A program made the translations under genes and the position numbers. Positions 57,914-64,000 of a stretch of 64,000 nucleotides of DNA are shown piece after piece. The stretch is taken from NCBI GenBank assembly GCA_902399975.1, contig CABOHA010000005.1:1-64000 (forward strand). The letters are read 5' to 3'. The DNA is from Coriobacteriaceae bacterium (GTDB lineage Bacteria; Actinomycetota; Coriobacteriia; Coriobacteriales; Coriobacteriaceae). The notes beneath the pieces were generated by a model that had not been told where the DNA came from, searched no databases, and saw only the letters and a list, made by a program, of their open reading frames with translations. The stretch's first letter is position 1; every line of letters starts with the position of its first letter.

Positions 57914-59608
57914 CTACTTGCGATGAGCGCGATAGAACTCGATGAGCGCCTGGGTCGAAGCGTCCTGCTCGGCCTTGGCGGCATCGTCGTGGAAGGCCGG
58001 GGTGATCTGCTTGGCAAGCTGCTTGCCCAGCTCGACGCCCCACTGGTCGTAGGAGTCGATGCCCCAGACCGTGCCCTCGACAAACGTAATGTGCTCGTAC
58101 AGGGCGATGAGCTCGCCGAGCGCGAACGGGGTCAACGTGTCGCCGAAGATCGAGGTCGTCGGACGGTTGCCCTCAAAGCAGCGAGCCGGGACGATCTGCT
58201 CGGGCGTGCCCTCGGCGCGCACCTCATCGGCCGTCTTACCAAAGGCGAGTGCCTTGGTCTGGGCCAGGAAGTTGCCCAGGAACAGCTCGTGGACATCCTG
58301 GCCGCTGTCGGTTGCGGGGTTAGCAGTGTTGGCGAAAGCGATAAAGTCGGCCGGGACCACCACGGTGCCCTGGTGCAGCAGCTGGTAGAAGGCGTGCTGG
58401 CCGTTGGTGCCGGGCTCGCCCCAGAAGATCTCACCGGTATCGGAGGTCACAGCGCTGCCGTCCCAGCGGACATGCTTGCCGTTGGACTCCATGGTGAGCT
58501 GCTGCAGGTAGGCCGGGAAACGGTGCAGATACTGGCAGTACGGAAGCACGGCGTGGCTCTTGGAGCCGAAGAAGTTGACGTACCAGACGTTGAGCAGGCC
58601 CATCAGCGCGACGGCGTTGTTCTCGAGCGGGGTGTTGCAGAAGTACTCGTCGATGGCGTGGAAGCCCTCGAGGAACTGCTGGAAGCGCTCGGGGCCGAGC
58701 ACGACGATCAGCGACAGGCCCACGGCGGAGTCGACGGAGTAGCGGCCGCCGACCCAGTTCCAGAAACCAAAGGCGTTAGCGGGGTCGATGCCGAAGGCCT
58801 CGACCTTCTCGAGTGCGGTGGAAACGGCGACGAAGTGCTTTGCCACGGCCTCGGCGTTCTGCTCATCGGAGCCGTCGATGGCGCCCTGAGCCTTGAGCTG
58901 CTCGAGCATCCAGGTCTTGACCTCACGGGCGTTGGTGAGGGTCTCGAGCGTGGTGAAGGTCTTGGAGACGATGATCACGAGCGTGGTCTCGGGATCCAAA
59001 CCCTTGAGCTTCTCGGCCTGGTCGTTGGGGTCGATGTTGGAGATATAGCGGCAGTCGATACCGGCGTCGGCATAGGGACGCAGGGCCTCGTAAGCCATGA
59101 CCGGGCCCAAATCGGAGCCGCCGATGCCGATGGACACCAGGTGCTCGATCTTCTTGCCGGTAACGCCCTTCCACTCACCGGAGCGCACGCGCTCGGCGAA
59201 GGCATACATGCGGTCGAGGACCTCGTGCACGTCGGCGACGACATCCTGGCCGTCGACGATAAGCTGGCCTTTCTCGCTTGCCGGACGGCGCAGCGCGGTG
59301 TGCAGGACGGCGCGGTCCTCGGTGGTGTTGATGTGCTCGCCGGAGAACATGGCGTCGCGGCGCTCCTCGAGCTTCACCTCGCGGGCAAGATCGCACAGCA
59401 GCTTGACGGTCTCATCGGTCACCAAGTTCTTCGACAAATCGAAGTGAAGGTCGCCGGCGTCAAAGCTCAACTTATTCACGCGGTCGGCGTCAGCGGCGAA
59501 CCAGGCCTTGAGGTCGATGCCCTCGGCCTCGAGCTTCTCCTGATGAGCCTCGAGCGCCTTCCAAGCGGCAGTCGACGTAGCGTCGATGGGTGCGGCAACA
59601 GTTGCCAT
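57914..59608 (-). CDS. pgi: Glucose-6-phosphate isomerase
   Basis: A 564-residue Pgi that interconverts glucose- and fructose-6-phosphate in glycolysis. [19 protein letters not shown] is one signature region, seen as [23 protein letters not shown] binds phosphate; [12 protein letters not shown] and [12 protein letters not shown] follow; [14 protein letters not shown] is the second PROSITE-type signature. ATG 59608 follows GAGGAG. The long type with a 560-residue chain is typical of many bacteria. A terminator follows. Confidence 0.96.
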   Translation of the reverse strand: MATVAAPIDATSTAAWKALEAHQEKLEAEGIDLKAWFAADADRVNKLSFDAGDLHFDLSKNLVTDETVKLLCDLAREVKLEERRDAMFSGEHINTTEDRAVLHTALRRPASEKGQLIVDGQDVVADVHEVLDRMYAFAERVRSGEWKGVTGKKIEHLVSIGIGGSDLGPVMAYEALRPYADAGIDCRYISNIDPNDQAEKLKGLDPETTLVIIVSKTFTTLETLTNAREVKTWMLEQLKAQGAIDGSDEQNAEAVAKHFVAVSTALEKVEAFGIDPANAFGFWNWVGGRYSVDSAVGLSLIVVLGPERFQQFLEGFHAIDEYFCNTPLENNAVALMGLLNVWYVNFFGSKSHAVLPYCQYLHRFPAYLQQLTMESNGKHVRWDGSAVTSDTGEIFWGEPGTNGQHAFYQLLHQGTVVVPADFIAFANTANPATDSGQDVHELFLGNFLAQTKALAFGKTADEVRAEGTPEQIVPARCFEGNRPTTSIFGDTLTPFALGELIALYEHITFVEGTVWGIDSYDQWGVELGKQLAKQITPAFHDDAAKAEQDASTQALIEFYRAHRK

Positions 59609-59725
59609 AAAGTCCTCCTCAGCATACGGGCGCACGCCTCCATGCGCCCGGACATTCAGATGCCACTATTCTAGCGCAGGTCAAGACCATAATCAGCGAG
59701 CGTTGCCAATCGGCCCCCAAACGGC

Positions 59726-59762
59726 GACCGGCCAAAAAGGGACAGGTTTGTTTTGGCAGGTC
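59726..59762 (+). repeat. Hairpin repeat with GGGACAGGTTT loop (copy B)
   Basis: GACC-GCCAAAA pairs with TTTTGGC-GGTC around a single mismatch; the loop is AGGGACAGGTTTG. Copy C lies seven bases away in the opposite orientation, so the two form a pair. Confidence 0.8.
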
Positions 59763-59768
59763 AAACGC

Positions 59769-59805
59769 TTTACCAATCAAATAGAACCTATCCCTTTATG
59801 GTAAA
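59769..59805 (-). repeat. Hairpin repeat with GGGATAGGTT loop (copy C)
   Basis: TTTACCA (59769-59775) pairs with TGGTAAA (59799-59805). On the minus strand the loop holds AGGGATAGGTTCT, homologous to copies A and B but with a different stem. It ends three bases before the stop of the gene at 59808. Confidence 0.75.
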
Positions 59806-59807
59806 TA

Positions 59808-60332
59808 TTAGGCCGCGGCGCACACGCTGCCGAGCAACTCACGCAGAGGAGACCCAATGCCCTCCAGCAGTTCGGGCGCGATAATGGCGAAAACGGGAAC
59901 CTCGCCGGCACCCACAACGGCGGGCACTTTTCCCTCGGAGACGATGCATCCATAAGGCACAAAGCCGTCCTCACCGGCATCGAACGCCGCCATACGACGG
60001 GCGAGCTCGCGCGCAAAGCCGGCCGTATCGGCATCGCCGATCGCCAGGACAAAGTCCACGCCTTCGTCGGTCGCCAGGGCCACGGCTTCGTCGATCAGCT
60101 CGTCTCCCCCGTCGCCCCCGACCAAACCGCAGCGGAAAAGCACGCGCTCGAGCAGGGCGCGATCGAGCGAGCCCAGCGCCGCCGAAACGAGCTCATCACG
60201 CGTGTGCTTGTCGCCTCCCAGCACGACCAGTGCCTTGGTGCCGCCATAGTGGGCAACCAATCGCCCGCACCAGCGAGCCACATCCCCATCCGCAACCAAG
60301 CGCGTCGGCATACCAAACCCATAGTTGACCAT
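59808..60332 (-). CDS. Stand-alone half of an iron-alcohol-dehydrogenase-like protein
   Basis: A protein of about 174 residues. MVNYGFGMPTRLVADGDV, ALVVLGGDKHTRDEL, and the run to EGVDFVLAIGDADTAGFARELA follow the order of the nucleotide-binding N-terminal domain of iron-dependent alcohol dehydrogenases. The NAD-binding GGGSxxDxAK motif has changed to GDADTAGFA, and the metal-binding C-terminal half is missing. The frame ends soon after the domain. It may be a remnant or a repurposed domain. ATG 60332 matches the family start, although the ribosome binding site is weak; an ATG at 60383 is an in-frame alternative. Copy C of the hairpin repeat lies at its end. Confidence 0.6.
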   Translation of the reverse strand: MVNYGFGMPTRLVADGDVARWCGRLVAHYGGTKALVVLGGDKHTRDELVSAALGSLDRALLERVLFRCGLVGGDGGDELIDEAVALATDEGVDFVLAIGDADTAGFARELARRMAAFDAGEDGFVPYGCIVSEGKVPAVVGAGEVPVFAIIAPELLEGIGSPLRELLGSVCAAA

Positions 60333-60464
60333 TATCCCCACAACCCTTCCGTGCGTATAGGCGGTATCAATCGTTAGACTCATGCTACGAAGCGAGGTTT
60401 TCCGAGCTGTTTCGCGCTCTTTAGAGCTGCGTTAAAAAACCCGATGCAACCGCACGACCATACC

Positions 60465-60489
60465 CGCCAAAGAGGGACAGGTTTTGACG
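60465..60489 (+). repeat. Hairpin repeat with GGGACAGGTTT loop (copy F)
   Basis: CG-CCAAA pairs with TTTG-CG across one mismatch, around AGGGACAGGTTTT. Its end overlaps the -35 box of the DNA polymerase gene. Confidence 0.6.
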
Positions 60490-60542
60490 ATGTCCGTGCA
60501 AGCAGGTATTATCGAACATGTATTCGATAAGAACATGTGTTT
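60484..60542 (+). promoter_or_regulatory. SOS promoter with two LexA-type boxes
   Basis: TTGACG (60484-60489), 17 bases, then TATTAT (60507-60512) form a strong promoter. CGAACATGTATTCG (60513-60526) is close to the CGAAC-N4-GTTCG SOS box of Gram-positive bacteria, and GAACATGTGTTT (60531-60542) is a second, weaker half-match. Both lie just past the -10 box, where a bound LexA would repress. Confidence 0.82.
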
Positions 60543-60557
60543 GATGGAAGGACACGG

Positions 60558-62063
60558 ATGGCGCACGAGCAGCACACCTATATCTGCATCGACCTCAAGA
60601 CGTTTTATGCCAGCGTCGAGTGCGTCGACCGTGGGCTCGATCCGCTCACTACCAACCTGGTCGTTGCCGACGAATCGCGCGGGCGCACGACCATCTGCCT
60701 CGCCATCACACAGGCCATGAAGGACCTCGGGATACGCAATCGCTGCCGTCTGTTCGAAATTCCCGATGGCATCGACTACATCACGGCCGTACCGCGCATG
60801 CAGCATTACATGGAGGTGTCGGCGAAAATCTACGGTATCTATCTGGAATACGTCAGCCCCCAGGACGTGCACGTCTACTCCATCGATGAGTGCTTTATCG
60901 ACGTGACGCCCTATCTGGACCTCTATCACACAGATGCGGAAGGGTTCGCCTGCACGCTGCGCGACGAGGTCCTCGCGCGCACCGGCATCACGGCGACGGT
61001 CGGCATCGGCCCCAACCTATTTCAGGCCAAGGTGGCGCTCGACATTACCGCCAAGCACGTACCCAGCCGCATCGGCATACTCGACGACGAGACCTTTCGC
61101 AAGGAGATCTGGCCTCATCGTCCCATTACCGATATCTGGGGCATCGGCCCCGGCGTGGCAGCCCGCCTCGAAAAGTGCGGCGTCTACGATCTGATGGGCG
61201 TCGCCGCGCTCGACGAAAACCTGCTTTACGATGAGCTCGGCGTCAATGCCGAATACCTTATCGATCACGCCTTTGGTCGCGAGCCGACAACCATCGCCGA
61301 TATCCAAGCCTATCGCCCGCAGGTGACCTCGACCACCACGGGACAGGTGCTCTCGAAGGGCTATGCCTACGAGCAGGCCTACACCGTCTTGCGCGAGATG
61401 GTCGATGCGGCCGTACTGGACTTGATCGACAAACACGTGGTGTGCGACAGCATCTCGCTCTTTGTGGGCTACGCGAACGAGCGGGCCGACATCCGCCGAC
61501 TCGACGCTAGCGGAACGGCACAGTATATAGACGGCTGCGGACACCTGCGCTCGAGCACCTCGGGCATCGAACCCACCGCGACCGCCGGCCCTGAGCTCGC
61601 ACCCCGTGCGCCCAAGCCCGTCCAGCGCAATGACGAACGGCGCCGACTGGTACGTGAGGCGCAGGCAATCGATGGCATCTTTGTGGGAGAGCATGGCGGC
61701 AAACCGCGCGGTGGCTATGCCGCGCTCTTCGCGCACTCAAACGCTTCGCGAAAGCTGCCCGAGCGCACCAATTCGTTTAAGAAGATCATGGGGCATTTCG
61801 ATGACCTTTGGGCACAAACGGTCGACCCCAAGCGACCGGTCAAGCGTATCAATCTGGGCTTTGGCAATCTGGTGCCCGAGGAATTTGCCACCGTCGATCT
61901 GTTTAGCGACGTCGAGGCCGATGAGCGCGAGCGCGACCTGGCGCGCGCCGTCCTAGCCGTGAAAGACAAGTACGGCAAGAACGCGCTCGTCAAGGGATTA
62001 AGCTTTACCGCCGGCGCCACCGCGCGCGAACGCAACGATCAGGTAGGAGGACATCGTGCCTAA
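60558..62063 (+). CDS. Y-family DNA polymerase (UmuC/UvrX type)
   Basis: A 501-residue translesion polymerase. ICIDLKTFYASVECVDRGLDP holds the first catalytic acid (DLKTFYASVE), YSIDECFIDVT the second pair, and VGIGPNLFQAKVALD is the palm region. TDIWGIGPGVAARLEKCGV is the thumb helix-hairpin-helix. The C-terminal little-finger domain is longer than in DinB and matches the UvrX/ImpB class. ATG 60558 follows GAAGGA. It is under an SOS promoter and overlaps a YolD-like gene, as do the yolD-uvrX genes of Bacillus. Confidence 0.92.
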   Translation: MAHEQHTYICIDLKTFYASVECVDRGLDPLTTNLVVADESRGRTTICLAITQAMKDLGIRNRCRLFEIPDGIDYITAVPRMQHYMEVSAKIYGIYLEYVSPQDVHVYSIDECFIDVTPYLDLYHTDAEGFACTLRDEVLARTGITATVGIGPNLFQAKVALDITAKHVPSRIGILDDETFRKEIWPHRPITDIWGIGPGVAARLEKCGVYDLMGVAALDENLLYDELGVNAEYLIDHAFGREPTTIADIQAYRPQVTSTTTGQVLSKGYAYEQAYTVLREMVDAAVLDLIDKHVVCDSISLFVGYANERADIRRLDASGTAQYIDGCGHLRSSTSGIEPTATAGPELAPRAPKPVQRNDERRRLVREAQAIDGIFVGEHGGKPRGGYAALFAHSNASRKLPERTNSFKKIMGHFDDLWAQTVDPKRPVKRINLGFGNLVPEEFATVDLFSDVEADERERDLARAVLAVKDKYGKNALVKGLSFTAGATARERNDQVGGHRA

Positions 62064-62481
62064 GTCCCAACAACAGCCGATGCGGCCACCGACGCCTTTT
62101 GAACGTCTAGCGGACCCCGAGGGAAGACGTCGATCCGCCGACCCCAAGCTCACCGCCAACGGCGCCGTCCGTGCCGGCCGTGCCGCGCAGTTTATGCCCT
62201 TTGCCGCCCTCACGGGATACTACGAACTCGTGCGCAAGCAGGAAATCACCGTCGAGCCAAAACGTGAGCTCACGGAAGAAAAAGCCCTCGTGCTCTCTAA
62301 AAAACTCGAGGGTCTCAGACGTGGCGACTTGGTTCATGTCACCTATTACGATACATACGGCTATCGCAGCCGCACCGGCATCCTCGACGAGGCGCTCCCC
62401 GCCTTCAAGCTCCTCAAGCTCCGAGACATCGCCATCGACTTCGACGACATCCAAGACATCGAGCTGCGCGGACGAGCCTAG
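62056..62481 (+). CDS. YolD-like protein
   Basis: A 141-residue protein of the YolD-like family. GRAAQFMPFAALTGYYELV is the family motif, seen as FMPFAAL. The rest is a small beta-rich domain (GDLVHVTYYDTYGYRSRTG). In Bacillus YolD genes accompany Y-family polymerases, but the biochemical role is unclear. GTG 62056 overlaps the polymerase stop and follows AGGAGG, so it is translationally coupled and shares the SOS promoter. Confidence 0.88.
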   Translation: MPKSQQQPMRPPTPFERLADPEGRRRSADPKLTANGAVRAGRAAQFMPFAALTGYYELVRKQEITVEPKRELTEEKALVLSKKLEGLRRGDLVHVTYYDTYGYRSRTGILDEALPAFKLLKLRDIAIDFDDIQDIELRGRA

Positions 62482-62507
62482 CCAAGGAAGCGCACCCAGA
62501 GCGACGC

Positions 62508-62891
62508 TTACAGCGTCATGACGTAGTAACCCGCATCTCTCACGGCAGTCTCAAGGACACCGCGATTGATCGGCCGCTTGGAGCGCACACGCGCTGTGTG
62601 GTCCGCGTACGTTACCGTAGCCCACACACCATCCAGCGCATTGAGGGCATTGGCTACGTTCTGAGCGCAGCCGTCACAGCTCATGCCGCCGATGAGCAGC
62701 TCATCGCTATAGGGATAGTGCGACGCATCGGTATCCACCACAACAACCTTTTTGGCCTTCTTGCCGCTCGCACCATCGCTGCAACAACTCTTCCCGTGTG
62801 TCGAAGCGGCAATGCGACGCAGTCCAAAAAACATGCCGACGGCAATGACGGCCAGCACGATGAGATTCGCAGGGTTGAGCAAGTCACTCAT
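62508..62891 (-). CDS. Heavy-metal-associated (HMA) domain protein with membrane anchor
   Basis: A 127-residue protein. An N-terminal membrane helix (NLIVLAVIAVGMFFGL) is followed by a Cys- and Lys-containing linker (KSCCSDG), then an HMA domain with the metal-binding GGMSCDGCAQNV and the VRDAGYYV end. It should bind Cu(I) or a similar ion and act as a membrane-tethered metallochaperone. ATG 62891 follows GGGGAG. A CsoR-like palindrome lies about 28 bases upstream, so copper control is likely. Confidence 0.87.
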   Translation of the reverse strand: MSDLLNPANLIVLAVIAVGMFFGLRRIAASTHGKSCCSDGASGKKAKKVVVVDTDASHYPYSDELLIGGMSCDGCAQNVANALNALDGVWATVTYADHTARVRSKRPINRGVLETAVRDAGYYVMTL

Positions 62892-62918
62892 GCGCTCCCC
62901 TTTCAAGTAGCACTATCT

Positions 62919-62939
62919 AGATACCCCCATGGGGTGTCT
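62919..62939 (-). promoter_or_regulatory. CsoR-like operator upstream of the HMA gene
   Basis: AGATACCCC and GGGGTGTCT flank a central CATG-like core in a near-perfect 21-bp palindrome. The G/C-tract layout with flanking TA is that of CsoR-family operators. It lies between the gene start and the likely promoter. Confidence 0.65.
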
Positions 62940-63000
62940 CCATCTTAACCCAAAATCATGTCTGTTCGGTCAATTAGTTTCCCTCTTCAAACTTTTTTGT

Positions 63001-63045
63001 TGACCATGGCTTACTTTCGTGTATAAGTTTTCCTAGGCTAACAGT
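63001..63045 (+). promoter_or_regulatory. Promoter and possible iron box of the DUF3793-flavodoxin genes
   Basis: TTGACC (63001-63006), 16 bases, and TATAAG (63023-63028) make a good promoter. Just after it, TAGGCTAAC (63035-63043) matches the core of the DtxR/IdeR iron box; the left half is degenerate, so this is tentative. Confidence 0.6.
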
Positions 63046-63065
63046 TTAGATCCGTAAGGAGCGCC

Positions 63066-63770
63066 GTGACTCGAACCATAGACATCCCAACGTTTCAGGC
63101 AGCAGTCGTGCGCAACTGCTCTCCCACGCTCGCGGGCATCAAGCCGGCATCGCTCTTTACCTATCCAGGCACCTACGCCCACGGGGACGGCTCGACCACA
63201 ACCGAAACCATCGCAGAACGCCGAGCACGCCTGCTCAACGTTATCGCCCAGTGCAATCGCGAGCTTGACCCGCTCGGCATCCACCTGAGTGTTTTGGTCT
63301 GGCGGCCCTGCGGAGCGCTCGTGTACGCGTACCGAGCCAAAAGCCTCACCACCTATTTCGCAGACCCTCGCGCCCAAACGGCGCTCACCTCGGAAGGCTA
63401 CGACACGAGAGACCTTTCGACATGCCTTGTGCATTTGGCATCACGCATCACGCTCGCGAGCAATAACGTCGCGGAATGCGCTTGTAGCCAGACTCGATGC
63501 GCACTACCCCAGCAAGCTAGCTGCAGCAACGACTGCACCTGCGAGTTTCCGCACGAAATAGGCTACTTCCTTGGATATCCCTACGACGACGTGCACGAGT
63601 TTATCGTCCAGCGCGGCGAGAACTACAAGGTCTTTGGGGCCTGGAAGGTCTACACGAATGTCGAGCAAGCGCTTGCGATGTTTGACGCCTACCGCGCTTG
63701 CACTCAATACCTCACCTTTGTCTATCAGCAGGGCTGCAGCTTGGCGCAACTTGCCCAGGCAACCCGATAG
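63066..63770 (+). CDS. DUF3793 family protein
   Basis: A 234-residue protein of the DUF3793 family, of unknown function. The diagnostic part is CEFPHEIGYFLGYPYDDVHEF, read as FPHEIGYFLGYP, followed by YKVFGAWKVY and the C-terminal repeat-like region. A cluster of cysteines (CACSQTRC, CSNDCTC) lies before it. GTG 63066 follows AAGGAG. A flavodoxin gene follows after 46 bases; the pairing suggests a role in iron limitation or electron transfer. Confidence 0.88.
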   Translation: MTRTIDIPTFQAAVVRNCSPTLAGIKPASLFTYPGTYAHGDGSTTTETIAERRARLLNVIAQCNRELDPLGIHLSVLVWRPCGALVYAYRAKSLTTYFADPRAQTALTSEGYDTRDLSTCLVHLASRITLASNNVAECACSQTRCALPQQASCSNDCTCEFPHEIGYFLGYPYDDVHEFIVQRGENYKVFGAWKVYTNVEQALAMFDAYRACTQYLTFVYQQGCSLAQLAQATR

Positions 63771-63816
63771 AACATAGAAGCCGCGGCAACCTGCCGCACA
63801 ACTGAAAGGACTCAAC

Positions 63817-64000
63817 ATGAGCAAGATCGCCGTCGTCTACTGGAGCGGCACGGGCAACACCGAGGCAATGGCAAACCTCGTCTCCGAAGGCGCCACGTCC
63901 GCGGGTGCCGAGGCTGAGGTCATCTCCTGCGCCGACTTCTCTGCCGACAAGGTCACCAACTATGACGCCTTCGCCTTCGGCTGCCCCGCCATGGGGTCCG
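63817..64000 (+). CDS. Flavodoxin (partial, runs off the right edge)
   Basis: The first 61 codons of a short-chain flavodoxin. VVYWSGTGNTEAMANLV is the FMN phosphate-binding loop, seen as SGTGNTE, and YDAFAFGCPAMGS is the start of the isoalloxazine-binding loop. GAAAGGA lies six bases before the ATG. Flavodoxin replaces ferredoxin when iron is short. It is likely to be co-transcribed with the DUF3793 gene. Confidence 0.93.
   Translation, partial: MSKIAVVYWSGTGNTEAMANLVSEGATSAGAEAEVISCADFSADKVTNYDAFAFGCPAMGS

Noticed and set aside
57923..59674. Plus-strand frame of 583 codons opposite pgi
   Set aside because: Shadow of glucose-6-phosphate isomerase, with no start signal of its own.

Overview
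The window is high-GC bacterial chromosome, read here as a gut Actinomycetota of class Coriobacteriia, most like Collinsella. That placement is inference. It rests on codon bias, acetate/lactate fermentation genes, an acetylase-type lysine/DAP pathway, a DUF3793-flavodoxin pair, two solitary ECF ATPase domains fused in one protein, and a D-aspartate ligase/racemase pair. No rRNA, tRNA, CRISPR array, transposase or phage gene was found. About 60 genes were identified, most intact and of ordinary housekeeping type.

Layout. 0.5-6.7 kb: polyphosphate kinase, a TrmA/RlmD-type RNA methyltransferase, DJ-1/Maf housecleaning genes and a P1 (NylC-like) peptidase. 7-9.3 kb: galactofuranose genes (glf plus a GT2 glycosyltransferase). 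9.5-13.4 kb: acetate fermentation (pta, then two tandem acetate kinases on the other strand). 13.5-21 kb: MFS/LysR, HIT, exonuclease VII, a zinc metallopeptidase, RNase D and a lipid-kinase-like protein followed by a 30-residue membrane protein. 21.4-26.9 kb: a surface C69 dipeptidase, then a complete ECF transporter (S, fused A-A', T) preceded by a Trp-Trp-Trp leader peptide and a terminator, i.e. a tryptophan attenuator. 27-30.6 kb: aspartate racemase, D-aspartate ligase and a secreted coiled-coil/lysozyme-like protein. 30.7-36 kb: an accessory patch (DUF4143 ATPase flanked by a duplicated gene 3' end and a 23-bp tandem repeat, HTH plus membrane Ser/Thr kinase, lipoprotein, HigBA). 36-41.4 kb: M20 deacylase and a lysine-riboswitch operon with a fused lysA-dapA, then dapB and dapH. 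41.6-60 kb: nucleoid protein, DUF2974 hydrolase, lactate dehydrogenase, aminotransferase, NAD synthetase, EttA, SdpRI, TcdA, TatD, two HAD phosphatases and glucose-6-phosphate isomerase. 60-64 kb: an SOS-controlled Y-family polymerase with a YolD-like partner, a copper-type HMA protein behind a CsoR-like palindrome, and a DUF3793-flavodoxin pair.

The most unusual material is non-coding. There are long nested hairpins at the 3' ends of genes (two share a core whose stem changes in a compensatory way), a family of small hairpins with a conserved GGG-N-CAGGTT-like loop and variable stems, a 228-bp MITE-like element, a 13-bp stem that buries a ribosome binding site, and a minus-strand terminator that implies an unannotated small RNA in front of sdpRI. 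Functions are assigned from motifs and family knowledge by eye; no database search was run.
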